From Thermotogaceae bacterium (GTDB taxonomy: Bacteria > Thermotogota > Thermotogae > Thermotogales > Thermotogaceae), in contig WGAO01000091.1 of NCBI GenBank assembly GCA_015489065.1, forward strand, positions 1 to 34,596: a stretch of DNA of 34,596 nt, in the 5' to 3' direction. Positions 1 to 9,890 of this stretch are shown one piece after another (positions within the stretch are counted from its first letter, which is position 1; every line of letters starts with the position of its first letter). The notes below the pieces were generated by a model. That model ran no database searches. It was not told the DNA's origin and saw only the letters and a program-made list of their open reading frames with translations. The position numbers and the translations under genes are program-made.

Positions 1-1343
1 GAGCTTCCGGCTGTGTAGCTGTAGATGGTATCTTTATCAACCACGAGATCCAGATTTTCAACATCGGATAGGGGAACCCCAAGAGCAATTTGAAACCTCG
101 CTACCTGGCTGGCTTCCGGCTGAGGGGGATCTATGGAGAGAACAACATCAACGATGCTGTCGCTCACAAAGAAGTTTACCCTGTCCGATCCCGTCCTTCC
201 CACCCTATCATACGCCTCAACAGAAATTGAATGAAGCCCGTTAGACAGCCTTCCAAAGTCAAAGTTTCTTTCAAGGTCGGTCATAGAATCTATATCCTCA
301 GAGGAGTACTCTTTCCCGTCAAGATAGAGCGTGTATCTTACAACACCTCCGTCATCTGACATCTTTACCTTAGCATAAACACTTTCTGATGTTGAAAACA
401 CATATTTTGGCATTTTTATAAGAACACTTGGCGGTTTTTTATCGTGCCTTAAAACGTTGAAGGTGTATTTCTTCGTGCTCGCGTAGTCTGTTATGTTTTT
501 CGCTATAACGGTTATCTCATGCTTTCCGGGATCGAGATCTCCGAGCGAGAAGAACGCGATGTTTCCAAGAGGTTTGGACTGACCAGAGAGTTCACCATCT
601 CTGTATATCTCAACCTGAGCACTGCTTTCGTCTTCTTTAAACCTTGCAAAGAAATATACGGGTTCATCAGCAACGGGAGTTGATGGAAGTATCCCAACAT
701 CGTCTATCTCAGGAGGAGTTGTGTCAAGCACCCTGAGAGATTTCACCGGGCTTTCGACTTTTCCATACGGGCTGTTCATAACAGCTTTTATCTGATGATC
801 TCCAGCTGGAAGTTCCATTTCACAGCCGTTTTCAAAACTCGGCTCTTCTGGGACTAAATTGCAGGCTCTTTCACCGTCAACATATATGTATATGCTCCAG
901 TCGCTAAAGTCAGGAGTCGGAACGACGGTAGCTTTTACCGAGACTTCCGTGCCCAGGAGGGTGTCGTTTGGAATTTGAAGATAGACGCTATACTCATCGC
1001 TCAGTTTTTTTACATTCAAAGTGGTCGTTGAGCTCTCATAAACTTCCCCGTTGAATATGAACTTTCCTTTTATGTTCACAGTGCCTTCTGGTACTCTTAT
1101 CTCTTTTTTAAAAGGCACCAAGCTTGATTGGTATTCCTTGCCGTTTACCTCTATTATTCCCATGCTTCCTATTTGGGCAAATGGTCTTGGCGCGACATCC
1201 AAACTGATCGTTACGAGATCCCCAGCCGAGATATCTTTTGGCTGGTAGTCAACGGTTACCACATAATTGACTTTTGGAGAGCTGCAAGAGCTCACAAGAT
1301 ACATTAGTATTACAGCTAATAAAATTATTAAGATCCTTTTCAT
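1..1343 (-). CDS. Putative secreted lipoprotein with repeated Ig-like/Big-type domains (partial, C-terminus off the left edge)
   Basis: Not in ORF track (no stop inside window). Hand translation from ATG at 1343: MKRILIILLAVILMYLVSSCSSPKVNYVVTVDYQPKDISAGDLVTISLDV...; lipobox-like VSSC; repeated segments such as PPEIDDVGILPSTPVADEPVYFFARFKE and KPPSVLIKMPKYVFSTSESVYAKVKMSDDGGVVRYTLYLDGK. Confidence 0.85.
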   Translation of the reverse strand, partial: MKRILIILLAVILMYLVSSCSSPKVNYVVTVDYQPKDISAGDLVTISLDVAPRPFAQIGSMGIIEVNGKEYQSSLVPFKKEIRVPEGTVNIKGKFIFNGEVYESSTTTLNVKKLSDEYSVYLQIPNDTLLGTEVSVKATVVPTPDFSDWSIYIYVDGERACNLVPEEPSFENGCEMELPAGDHQIKAVMNSPYGKVESPVKSLRVLDTTPPEIDDVGILPSTPVADEPVYFFARFKEDESSAQVEIYRDGELSGQSKPLGNIAFFSLGDLDPGKHEITVIAKNITDYASTKKYTFNVLRHDKKPPSVLIKMPKYVFSTSESVYAKVKMSDDGGVVRYTLYLDGKEYSSEDIDSMTDLERNFDFGRLSNGLHSISVEAYDRVGRTGSDRVNFFVSDSIVDVVLSIDPPQPEASQVARFQIALGVPLSDVENLDLVVDKDTIYSYTAGS

Positions 1344-1406
1344 AGCAGACCACCTCGACTTAATATTTCTCTAAAAAAGGTTACAATCCCTATGGAGGTG
1401 ATGAAT

Positions 1407-2483
1407 GTGCATAAAGATAGAAGAGAAAAGCTTCTTAAAGAATCCGGTGCTGATTGTGTGGTCCTTATAAACATCGAAGGGTCATCAAGACCGTCTCTCA
1501 TATACTACACAGGTTTTACCGGGACATTTGCAACGCTTGTAGTCTCAAAGATCGGAGAGTGGCTCATAACAGATTCAAGATACACAGAGCAGGCAGCAAA
1601 GCAGACAAATATGAGCATAATAAAGTACGGGGCAAGCAAGAATTTCTACGAGTTCTTAAGAGATTTCATAGATGAGAAGAGATGCAAACTTATCGGTGTT
1701 GAGAAAGAAAGGCTATCTGTTAAAGTCTTTGAATCAATATTCAAGGATTTTGAAGTGGTGGAGATAGATCAGATTATCAGAAATCAAAGGATGATAAAAA
1801 GCAAACAGGAGATCGAAAAGATAGAGAAAGCTATAGATATCGCGCAGAAATCTTTCCTTGAGATGCTGAATTTCATAAAGGCGGGAAGAACGGAAAGGGA
1901 AGTCGCAGCTTATCTTGAGTATAAAATGAAGAGCCTTGGTGCTGAGGGCCCTTCGTTCGATACGATCATCGCATCCGGTTGCAGATCAGCCATGCCGCAC
2001 GGAGTTGCCTCTGATAAGGTGATAGAAAAAGGAGATCTGATAGTCGTTGATTTCGGATGCGTGTACGATGGATATGTTTCGGATATAACGAGAATTGTGT
2101 CTGTTGGAGAGCCAACAGACGAGATGAGAAAGGTTCATTCAATAGTTTTAAATGCCCAAAGAGAAGCGATAGAGAATGCGAAAAACGAAATGAGAGGAGA
2201 CGAGATAGATAACTTTGCAAGAAGGTACATAGAGAAAGCTGGATATGGTGATAAGTTTGGACACGGACTCGGACATGGAATAGGACTTGAAGTGCATGAG
2301 GCTCCGAGAGTTTCAAAACTGAGCAAAGACATAATAAAGAAAGGAATGGTCTTTACGATAGAGCCCGGAATCTATCTTGAGGGGAAATTTGGCGTAAGGA
2401 TAGAAGACGATGTCGTCATGGAGAAAGATAGAGTGAGAGTTCTAACATCTCTTGATAGAGACATATTCGTCATCAAGAGTTAG
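1407..2483 (+). CDS. M24 family metallopeptidase, Xaa-Pro aminopeptidase/dipeptidase-like
   Basis: Metal-ligand motifs VVDFGCVYDGYVSDITR, GHGLGHGIGLEVHE, FTIEPGIYLE, GVRIEDD. Start moved to GTG 1407: ATG 1392 lies inside the ggaggtgat SD. Confidence 0.93.
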   Translation: MHKDRREKLLKESGADCVVLINIEGSSRPSLIYYTGFTGTFATLVVSKIGEWLITDSRYTEQAAKQTNMSIIKYGASKNFYEFLRDFIDEKRCKLIGVEKERLSVKVFESIFKDFEVVEIDQIIRNQRMIKSKQEIEKIEKAIDIAQKSFLEMLNFIKAGRTEREVAAYLEYKMKSLGAEGPSFDTIIASGCRSAMPHGVASDKVIEKGDLIVVDFGCVYDGYVSDITRIVSVGEPTDEMRKVHSIVLNAQREAIENAKNEMRGDEIDNFARRYIEKAGYGDKFGHGLGHGIGLEVHEAPRVSKLSKDIIKKGMVFTIEPGIYLEGKFGVRIEDDVVMEKDRVRVLTSLDRDIFVIKS

Positions 2484-2520
2484 AATATATATGCACAAAA
2501 CATATAACGGAGGGATCGGT

Positions 2521-3378
2521 GTGATAATAAATGTGCTTAGCGGAAAAGGCGGAACTGGAAAAACAACCGTTTCCACGAACCTTGCATATGTCCTTCACGA
2601 GGAGGGAAAAGATGTTCAGCTTCTTGATGCAGATGTCGAGGAGCCAAACACACACATATTCTTTGATATCGAGATAGATTTTGAGAAAAGCGTTGACATA
2701 CTCCTTCCCGTTGTTGACAAGGAGAAATGTACCCTCTGCGGAGAATGCGCAAGGGTTTGTCAGTTTGGAGCAATAGTAGTTTTTCCAAAAACTGTGATGG
2801 TTTTTGACTACCTGTGCCACGGATGCGGAGCATGCGCAATGGTCTGCCCGGAGAAAGCTATATCCGAAAAGCCGAAATCCATTGGAAAGGTATCTTTCGG
2901 AAAGACAAAAGAGGGGATCAAGTACGGTATGGGACTCCTTAACATAGGAGAGCCCTCTGGCGTGAGGATAATAAGAGAGCTCAAAAAAGAGATGAGAGAG
3001 GCTCAAGTTACGATAATAGACTCACCACCTGGAACTTCATGCCCAGTTGTTGAAAGCCTCAGAAAGAGCGATTTTGCCATTCTTGTGACCGAGTCCACAC
3101 CATTTGGATTTCACGATTTGAAGATGGCCCTTCGCGTTGTAAATGAGATGAAGATAAAACACGGCGTTGTTATAAACAGATACGATCCTGATTTTAAGGA
3201 TATGGAAGATTTCCTGAAAAGAGAAAATATACCGGTTCTAATGAAGATACCTTTTGATAAAAGGATCGCAGAACATTATTCAAAGGGAGAGATATTTTCA
3301 AAGCATCTTAAGGATTGGAAGGAGAAATTCTCAGAGCTTTACAAAGAAATAGAAAAGATCAGGAGTGATGTGAAATGA
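2521..3378 (+). CDS. MinD/Mrp-type P-loop ATPase with inserted 2x[4Fe-4S] ferredoxin domain
   Basis: VLSGKGGTGKTTVSTNLA deviant Walker A; CTLCGECARVC and CHGCGACAMVCP clusters; TIIDSPPGTSCPV. GTG start 2521 after ggaggg. Confidence 0.92.
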   Translation: MIINVLSGKGGTGKTTVSTNLAYVLHEEGKDVQLLDADVEEPNTHIFFDIEIDFEKSVDILLPVVDKEKCTLCGECARVCQFGAIVVFPKTVMVFDYLCHGCGACAMVCPEKAISEKPKSIGKVSFGKTKEGIKYGMGLLNIGEPSGVRIIRELKKEMREAQVTIIDSPPGTSCPVVESLRKSDFAILVTESTPFGFHDLKMALRVVNEMKIKHGVVINRYDPDFKDMEDFLKRENIPVLMKIPFDKRIAEHYSKGEIFSKHLKDWKEKFSELYKEIEKIRSDVK

Positions 3379-4253
3379 TACAGATAGCGGTTGTCAGCGG
3401 AAAAGGAGGAACTGGAAAAACTACTCTCTCAGCATCGCTTGCCTTTCTCTTTGACAGGGAAAAGACGGTTGTATCTGACTGCGATGTTGATGCCCCGAAT
3501 CTTCATTTGATATTGGATCCAGAGGTTAAAGAAACGCACGAGTATATCGGCGGAAAGAAAGCGAAGATAGATGTCGATAAATGTGTGATGTGCGATATCT
3601 GCAGACAGATCTGCAGATTCGATGCGATATATGTAACGGATTATTACTATGTAGATAAATACGCATGCGAGGGGTGCAATGCATGCGTTGTGGCGTGTCC
3701 TGTTAACGCTATAGAGCTCGTCGATGAAAAGAGCGGAGAGTACTTCGCGTCGATTTCCAGAAGAACTGGAGAGCCAATGATACACGCCCTTTTAGAACCA
3801 GGTGAGGAGACAAGCGGTGGTTTAATAGCGGAGGTTAGAAAACTGGCGATAGCTACCGCGAAGGAAGAGAAAAGAGAAGTCATAATAATAGACGGAGCTC
3901 CCGGAATTGGATGCCCGGCGTCATCATCCATAACGGGTGTGACCTATGTGGTGATAGTCACAGAGCCAACGATGTCAGGACTTCATGACCTAAAGAGAAT
4001 CGTAGAGCTCACAAGGCAGTTCAGAAGGGATTTCGGGGTTGTGATCAACAAGTTCGATATAAACGAGGAGAAGTCAAGAGAAATAGAGAGGTATTGCCAA
4101 AAAGAAGGAATAGAAATCATCGGTAAGATCCCATTTGACACAGATGTGGTTAAATCGAATGTCTATGGAAAGGCTGTGGTGGAATTCTCAAGTGGTCCGG
4201 CATCCCAGGCAATAAAAGATATTTTTGAGAAGCTCAAATCGAAGTTGTTATGA
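3375..4253 (+). CDS. MinD/Mrp-type P-loop ATPase with inserted 2x[4Fe-4S] ferredoxin domain (paralogue of previous gene)
   Basis: VVSGKGGTGKTTLSASLAFLF; CVMCDICRQIC and CEGCNACVVACP; IIDGAPGIGCPA; ATGA overlap with previous gene. Confidence 0.92.
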   Translation: MIQIAVVSGKGGTGKTTLSASLAFLFDREKTVVSDCDVDAPNLHLILDPEVKETHEYIGGKKAKIDVDKCVMCDICRQICRFDAIYVTDYYYVDKYACEGCNACVVACPVNAIELVDEKSGEYFASISRRTGEPMIHALLEPGEETSGGLIAEVRKLAIATAKEEKREVIIIDGAPGIGCPASSSITGVTYVVIVTEPTMSGLHDLKRIVELTRQFRRDFGVVINKFDINEEKSREIERYCQKEGIEIIGKIPFDTDVVKSNVYGKAVVEFSSGPASQAIKDIFEKLKSKLL

Positions 4254-4274
4254 TAGAATCTTTCAAGGGGTGAA

Positions 4275-5321
4275 ATGGTGAAAACGGTATTCACTTTCTT
4301 TGTGATTTTGACAACTCTCACATTTTCCATGAAACTCTTTTATAAGATCCCAAATGACATAATAGCCGGTAATAAATCTCAAATAGTGTTGACACTGATG
4401 GATGACTTCGAGATGCTCTATATGGGAGAAGCGGTGATCTCACCAAGCAGTGGAGAGATACTCACAGAGAATCCTGTGGAATTTGATATGGGAAGCGCCA
4501 TAATGGATTACAAAGCGCCTCAAAATCCAGGAAAAGTCGATTTTAAAGTTAATGTACAGGGTGAGATGTTGAAGTTCTCGGTTGAGGTGCTTCCAGACTA
4601 CACCTCCATGAAAGAGCAGTTTTTTGAAGTTAAAGAGTTCGGCGGATATGTATCTGTCAAAAGAAAGGGAGAGGATCTCTACAAACCCGTTTCAAGTGGA
4701 GAAAAGCTCTTTGAGGGTGATCAGCTCCAGGTGCTTGAGGATTCCTACGCTGTTCTGGAAGGTCCAGGTGGAAATCAGATAGAGATAGCACCTAATTCTG
4801 AAGTTCTTATAAAGAAGGTTCGGAGTGATTCAAAAACTGTTTTCATAAGGATAGAAGTTGTCAAAGGTGAAGTCGTGAGCAAAGTGATGAAAGAGATGTT
4901 CAACACAGTTCTTCTTGTTGACAGCCAGAGCGTCACAGCTGGTGTGAGAGGAACGATTCTTGGGGTTGAAGCAGACGATGGTTTATATATAAGGAATTAC
5001 GAAGGAGAGGTTTGGGTCAGAACAAATGGGATGTACATGAATCTTCCACAAATGATGATGATGAAATTCGGCAAGGAGACGCTCAAGGAATTCGATCGGG
5101 CTCAAAAGGAGATGATGAGAAGATTCAACGAGCTGGAAAAAGACATAATGAATGGATTCGAGGAGCAGGCAAAGCAACTTCTATCGAATTTCGGTATGGA
5201 GGAGTCGTTCAGAATAAACATGAGGCAGTTTGTCAAACCGCTCGATAAGCAGCTCAAGACATTTGACGATATGATCAACTCCTTGAGAAAAAGATGGAGA
5301 AAGAGAAAAGGAGGAGATTGA
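4275..5321 (+). CDS. Secreted or membrane-anchored FecR-domain protein
   Basis: N-terminal hydrophobic signal; FecR-like core KPVSSGEKLFEGDQLQVLEDSYAVLEGPGGNQIEIAPNSEVLIKKV...VKGEVVSKVM...DSQSVTAGVRGTILGVE. Confidence 0.8.
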   Translation: MVKTVFTFFVILTTLTFSMKLFYKIPNDIIAGNKSQIVLTLMDDFEMLYMGEAVISPSSGEILTENPVEFDMGSAIMDYKAPQNPGKVDFKVNVQGEMLKFSVEVLPDYTSMKEQFFEVKEFGGYVSVKRKGEDLYKPVSSGEKLFEGDQLQVLEDSYAVLEGPGGNQIEIAPNSEVLIKKVRSDSKTVFIRIEVVKGEVVSKVMKEMFNTVLLVDSQSVTAGVRGTILGVEADDGLYIRNYEGEVWVRTNGMYMNLPQMMMMKFGKETLKEFDRAQKEMMRRFNELEKDIMNGFEEQAKQLLSNFGMEESFRINMRQFVKPLDKQLKTFDDMINSLRKRWRKRKGGD

Positions 5322-5323
5322 TA

Positions 5324-5803
5324 TTGAAGGCGATGTATCCAGGATCTTTTGACCCGATCACACTAGGACATCTGGATGTTATAAGAAGAGCGGCGAATAT
5401 GGTAGATACCTTGTATGTTGTGGTGATGAGAAATCCGTCTAAGAAATATTTCTTCACTACGGAGGAGAGAATGAAGCTCGTGAAAGAATCAACTCGTGAT
5501 ATAGAAAATGTCGTTGTGGATATGCATGATGGGCTTCTCGTTGATTACGCAAAGAAGATGGGAATAAATGTCGTTATAAGGGGATTGAGAGCGGTTACAG
5601 ATTTTGAATTCGAACTCCAGATGGCAAATGCAAACAGACAGCTTCTTCCAAAGCTTGAAACGGTTTTCTTCATGACTGATGAGAAGTATTCGTTCATATC
5701 CTCGACTCTTGTTAGGGAAGTTGCAACTCTTGGTGGCGATATATCCCAATGGGTTCCAAAACCGGTGATAATTGCTTTCAAAGATAAGATAAGGAGGGAT
5801 TGA
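5324..5803 (+). CDS. coaD: Phosphopantetheine adenylyltransferase
   Basis: YPGSFDPITLGHLDVIRRA, KYSFISSTLVREVATLGGDISQWVP; TTG start 5324 after ggagg. Confidence 0.95.
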   Translation: MKAMYPGSFDPITLGHLDVIRRAANMVDTLYVVVMRNPSKKYFFTTEERMKLVKESTRDIENVVVDMHDGLLVDYAKKMGINVVIRGLRAVTDFEFELQMANANRQLLPKLETVFFMTDEKYSFISSTLVREVATLGGDISQWVPKPVIIAFKDKIRRD

Positions 5804-5805
5804 GA

Positions 5806-6741
5806 ATGTATGCATCGACGAAAGACATACTTGAAAAGGCAAACAGGGAAGGTTACGCTGTAGGGGCTTTTAACTTTAACAACATGGAATTTTTGGAAGC
5901 GATAATAGAAGCCGCCGAAGCCGAAAAAGCTCCCGTGATAGTTGCAACTTCTGAGGGAGCTATGAAGTATCTCGGAAATGGTAACCCATTCAGAGGGGCG
6001 AAACTGGCTTACGCAATGGTTAAACTTCTTGCAGATAGCGTCAGTGTCCCAGTAGCGCTCCATTTGGATCATGGAAAACACATGGAATTCATACTCTATG
6101 CTCTGAGTGCAGGATATTCCTCTGTAATGATAGATCTTTCAGCAGAGCCGTTCGAGAAAAATCTTGAAGGAACTAAGAAAGTCGTCGAGCTTGCACATCC
6201 TCTTGGAATATCCGTCGAAGCTGAGCTTGGAAAGCTAGCAGGGATAGAGGACAATGTCTCATCGAGAGAATCCGTTTTGGTTGACCCAGATGAGGCAAAG
6301 ATATTTGTCGAAAAGACGGGAGTGGACTTCCTCGCACCAGCTATAGGAACGAGCCACGGAGCTTTTAAATTCAAAGGAGAGGCAAAGCTTGACTATGAAA
6401 GGCTCAAGAAAGTTAAAGAATACACCAAGCTCCCGCTCGTCCTTCATGGAGCTTCTATGGTACCTCAGGAGAAAGTCGAGCTTGCAAACAAGTATGGAGC
6501 CGAGATAAAGGGAGCAAAAGGAGTTCCAGCGGATGCTCTCAAGAAAGCGATAGAACTCGGTATAAACAAAGTGAATGTCGATACTGACCTTAGAATAACT
6601 TTCACAGCGGAGATCAGAAAAGTCCTGAGCGAGAAGAAATCCGAGATAGATCCGAGAAAAATTCTCGGTCCGGGAAGAGACGCCCTCGTTGAAGTCATAA
6701 GGGATAGGATCAAATTCCTGGGATCGAGCGGTAAAGCATGA
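5806..6741 (+). CDS. fba: Class II fructose-bisphosphate aldolase
   Basis: [76 protein letters not shown] 5806 after ggaggg. Confidence 0.94.
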   Translation: MYASTKDILEKANREGYAVGAFNFNNMEFLEAIIEAAEAEKAPVIVATSEGAMKYLGNGNPFRGAKLAYAMVKLLADSVSVPVALHLDHGKHMEFILYALSAGYSSVMIDLSAEPFEKNLEGTKKVVELAHPLGISVEAELGKLAGIEDNVSSRESVLVDPDEAKIFVEKTGVDFLAPAIGTSHGAFKFKGEAKLDYERLKKVKEYTKLPLVLHGASMVPQEKVELANKYGAEIKGAKGVPADALKKAIELGINKVNVDTDLRITFTAEIRKVLSEKKSEIDPRKILGPGRDALVEVIRDRIKFLGSSGKA

Positions 6742-6757
6742 TTGGGAGGGGAAAAAG

Positions 6758-7978
6758 GTGAAGGTATTGGTCATAAACTCTGGGAGCTCTTCTGTAAAGT
6801 ACCAACTAATGGATATGGAAGAGGAGAAAGTTCTCTGCAAGGGAATAGCTGAAAGGATAGGGCTTGAAGGTAGCAGAATTGTTCACAAAATAAACGGAGT
6901 GAAGCACATAGTAGAAAAGGACATGAAGAACCACGAAATAGCCCTTGAGGAAGTTTTGAAAATACTAGTCGATGAAAAGCTAGGAGCGGTGAAAGATCTA
7001 TCTGAGATATCAGCTGTTGGGCACAGGGTTGTTCACGGAGGGGAGAAGTTCGCAAGTTCTGTGTTGATAGATGATGAGGTAATGAAAGTCTTGGAAGAGA
7101 ATGTCGATCTTGCTCCTCTTCACAATCCTCCTAATATAATGGGAATAAGAGCCGTTCAAAAGCTTCTTCCAAATGTCCCAAATGTTGCCGTATTTGACAC
7201 GGCATTTCACCAATCGATACCGGAAAAAGCCTACATATACGCTCTCCCATACGAGCTTTATGAAAATCATCGAATAAGAAGGTACGGCTTCCACGGAACA
7301 TCTCACAGATATGTCTCAAGAAGGGCTGCCGAGATACTTGGAAAACCGTACGAATCGCTGAAAATAATAACCGCCCACCTCGGAAATGGAGCTTCTATAG
7401 CTGCAATAATGAATGGGAGGTCCGTTGACACTTCAATGGGATTCACACCACTTGAGGGACTTGTTATGGGCACAAGAAGTGGTGACATAGATCCAGCAAT
7501 AGTTGTTCATCTTCAAACAAAACTGGGAATGAGCGTCGATGAGGTTTATACACTCCTCAACAAAAAGAGCGGAGTTCTCGGAATATACGGGAAGAGCTCG
7601 GACATGAGAGATATAGAGGATGCAGCATTTGCTGGAGATAAGCTGGCGAGACTTGCGCTCGACATATACGAGTACAGAATAGCCAAATACATAGGAGCGT
7701 ACACAGCAGCTATGAATGGTGTTGATGTGATAGTCTTCACCGCGGGCGTTGGGGAGAACTCTCCAATAATCAGGGAGGAAGTGTGTGAAAATTACCTGGG
7801 TTTCTTGGGAATAAAAATCGATAAGGAGAAAAACGATTTCAAGGGAAAAGAAGAGATAATCTCAACACCGGATTCAAAAGTCACGGTGATGGTGATCCCA
7901 ACCGACGAAGAACTGGTGATAGCAAGAGATACAAAAGAGATAGTGGAAAAGGGAATAAAAGAGCTCAAACTCTTCTGA
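6758..7978 (+). CDS. ackA: Acetate kinase
   Basis: [73 protein letters not shown]. Confidence 0.97.
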   Translation: MKVLVINSGSSSVKYQLMDMEEEKVLCKGIAERIGLEGSRIVHKINGVKHIVEKDMKNHEIALEEVLKILVDEKLGAVKDLSEISAVGHRVVHGGEKFASSVLIDDEVMKVLEENVDLAPLHNPPNIMGIRAVQKLLPNVPNVAVFDTAFHQSIPEKAYIYALPYELYENHRIRRYGFHGTSHRYVSRRAAEILGKPYESLKIITAHLGNGASIAAIMNGRSVDTSMGFTPLEGLVMGTRSGDIDPAIVVHLQTKLGMSVDEVYTLLNKKSGVLGIYGKSSDMRDIEDAAFAGDKLARLALDIYEYRIAKYIGAYTAAMNGVDVIVFTAGVGENSPIIREEVCENYLGFLGIKIDKEKNDFKGKEEIISTPDSKVTVMVIPTDEELVIARDTKEIVEKGIKELKLF

Positions 7979-7985
7979 AAGAATA

Positions 7986-8018
7986 CGGGGCAGAAGTTTC
8001 TGCCCCGTTTCATTTTTG
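7986..8018 (+). terminator. Rho-independent terminator after ackA
   Basis: Stem cggggcagaa / ttctgccccg followed by tttcattttt. Confidence 0.88.
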
Positions 8019-8035
8019 ACAAAGGAGTGCTTGAG

Positions 8036-8233
8036 TTGAGAATAGTATCTAACATACTCTTCTGGTCTGCAAGCTTTGTCTTAATAATAGGAGTAATTCT
8101 TCTTGAAATAGGAACAAGGTATATGAAAAAAGGAAATGAAGAAAAAAGGAAAATGATGGATCGAGTCGCCATCAAATTCATGTTGACGGCAGGTTCAATG
8201 TATCTTATCAGCCTTCTATTCGCTCTTCTTTAA
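8036..8233 (+). CDS. Small hypothetical membrane protein, ~65 aa, two predicted TM segments
   Basis: TTG start after aaggag; hydrophobic segments ILFWSASFVLIIGVILLEIG and FMLTAGSMYLISLLFALL. Confidence 0.6.
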   Translation: MRIVSNILFWSASFVLIIGVILLEIGTRYMKKGNEEKRKMMDRVAIKFMLTAGSMYLISLLFALL

Positions 8234-9037
8234 CGCTATCTTTCTTATCGCCTCAGCCACCCCTCCACTATCGTTATCACTCGTTATGTATTTGGCATAT
8301 TTCTTTACATCTTCTGGAGCGTTGCCCATAACTACCGGATATCCCACTATCTTTAAAACTTCCACATCGTTGTAGCCATCACCGATAAACATAACTTCGT
8401 CTTTTGAGACCCCAAAGTGTTCCAGTAAAAACTCCAGTGCAGTTGCTTTAGAACATCCAGGTCCAAATATCTCCCAAAAAGATTCCCCACCAACTTCCGT
8501 GCTCTTTATCACAGAAGCTTCTCTTTCGTCAATCCAAGAAACCGCTTCTTCAACAGAATCTTTCTTTCCTATTAGAGCAATTTCGGCCACATCTTCTCTT
8601 ATGTGATCAACGACATCTTTGACGAAATACATTCTCCAAGTGTTCTGCTTCATGTAGTACTCATATGGACCCTTGTAAGATCTATCAACCATCATGTCTT
8701 TTATCGTTGAGAACTCGGTGTATATTATGTAAAAAATATCTTTTTTTCTCGCTTCTAATACTACTTTTTTTGCGATCTCTCTTGAGAGCTTAACCATTCT
8801 TAGTATCTTTCCACTGGAGAAATCAACTATTAAAGCACCGTTTTGAAAAACGACAGGTACACCAATTCCAAGCTCTTTGACATATCTACTCGCCGAGTGT
8901 TTGCTCCTACCGGTGAAGACCGTTACAGATATTCCGGCATCCAGCGCTTCTTTTACAGCTTCTCTATCAACCGGGTTTATCTTTTTCTCAGAGCTTAAGA
9001 GCGTTCCATCGAGGTCCAGTACTATGAGTTTTATCAA
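8216..9037 (-). CDS. HAD-superfamily (Cof-type) hydrolase
   Basis: LIVLDLDGTLLSSEKKI, VFTGRS, VMFIGDGYNDVEVLKIVGYPVVMGNA; TTG start after aggggtg. Confidence 0.92.
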   Translation of the reverse strand: MIKLIVLDLDGTLLSSEKKINPVDREAVKEALDAGISVTVFTGRSKHSASRYVKELGIGVPVVFQNGALIVDFSSGKILRMVKLSREIAKKVVLEARKKDIFYIIYTEFSTIKDMMVDRSYKGPYEYYMKQNTWRMYFVKDVVDHIREDVAEIALIGKKDSVEEAVSWIDEREASVIKSTEVGGESFWEIFGPGCSKATALEFLLEHFGVSKDEVMFIGDGYNDVEVLKIVGYPVVMGNAPEDVKKYAKYITSDNDSGGVAEAIRKIALKKSE

Positions 9038-9048
9038 ATTATCACCCC

Positions 9049-9795
9049 TCAAAGGACTAGGTTTACCTTCTCGGCGAGCTTCGTTCTGTAAACCCCGGTT
9101 GTTCCGTAAGCTCTTGATAGTTCCTTTATCATTCTATCTGGATCCAGAACAACGGCACCACCTATGACCTTAACAGGAAAGATATCCTCTACAAGAGGTG
9201 CGCTTGGCCCTACTATTGCGACTCTGTCCGTGCTCACATAATCGAGTATCCACTCTATAGTCCAGTTGACAATGGAAGAAGCTGAAATTATGACAACATC
9301 ACAGCTCTCTAGATGGCTCATTATAGCCCAGTCTGGAAGGATTCCACGCTTTGGATTTCTCTCAAACACAAGTACTTCATTTCCATTTTCCATAAGAGAT
9401 AATATCATCGGACCTATCTCGCCTATCATTCCAACCCTTTCTCCGGGTTTTACCTCAAGATATTCAAGAAGATCACCTTTCTTAAAAGTTCCCCTGTTGA
9501 GAAGCGCATTCATCGTAGCTAGAGAAAGAGCACGAGCAATTGGATTTGGATTGGAAAAGGCGTTTATGAATTCTTCCGCCTTCATTCCAGGCTCTAATAT
9601 GAGCTTATATCCTCCGTCCTTTGTTGAAAACTCCTCACATTGGCCCAAAAGATCTGATCTCAAATTGTACGCGACGCCCCCACTTCCATCTGAGAGCTTC
9701 ACACCTACAAGTCCCAAACCAACTACAAAGTCCTCCACAACGATATCTTTACTTTTTTCCAGTGCTTTCTGAACTAACTTTTTAAGGATTTTCAA
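9049..9795 (-). CDS. DUF364/DUF4213-type protein (putative heavy-metal chelation domain)
   Basis: GERVGMIGEIGPMILSLMENGNEVLVFERNP...LPDWAIMSHLESCDVVIISASSIVNWTIEWIL...VAIVGPSAPLVEDIF resembles DUF364 core. Confidence 0.72.
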   Translation of the reverse strand: MKILKKLVQKALEKSKDIVVEDFVVGLGLVGVKLSDGSGGVAYNLRSDLLGQCEEFSTKDGGYKLILEPGMKAEEFINAFSNPNPIARALSLATMNALLNRGTFKKGDLLEYLEVKPGERVGMIGEIGPMILSLMENGNEVLVFERNPKRGILPDWAIMSHLESCDVVIISASSIVNWTIEWILDYVSTDRVAIVGPSAPLVEDIFPVKVIGGAVVLDPDRMIKELSRAYGTTGVYRTKLAEKVNLVL

Positions 9796-9845
9796 TTTTA
9801 TCCCCTCCTTAATCCGAGCAGAATTCTACCACGGGCAGCTTCATC

Positions 9846-9876
9846 AAAAAAGCCGCTCCAAGAGGAGCGGCTTTTT
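9846..9876 (-). terminator. Terminator downstream of the XRE-speD-speE operon
   Basis: aaaaagccgctcc aaga ggagcggcttttt, near-symmetrical. Confidence 0.88.
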
Positions 9877-9890
9877 CTAAACTGATCGAT

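Noticed and set aside
1966-3006. Minus strand ORFs (116, 65, 177, 100 aa) antisense to the M24 peptidase and MinD genes
   Set aside because: Compositionally odd, no RBS or recognisable motif, fully antisense to well-supported genes; typical shadow ORFs. Similar antisense ORFs throughout the track were rejected on the same grounds.
7986-8018. GC-rich dyads scattered between genes as possible dispersed repeat family
   Set aside because: Each has a different stem sequence and sits directly after a gene end, most with a T-tract; they are ordinary terminators, not a repeat family.
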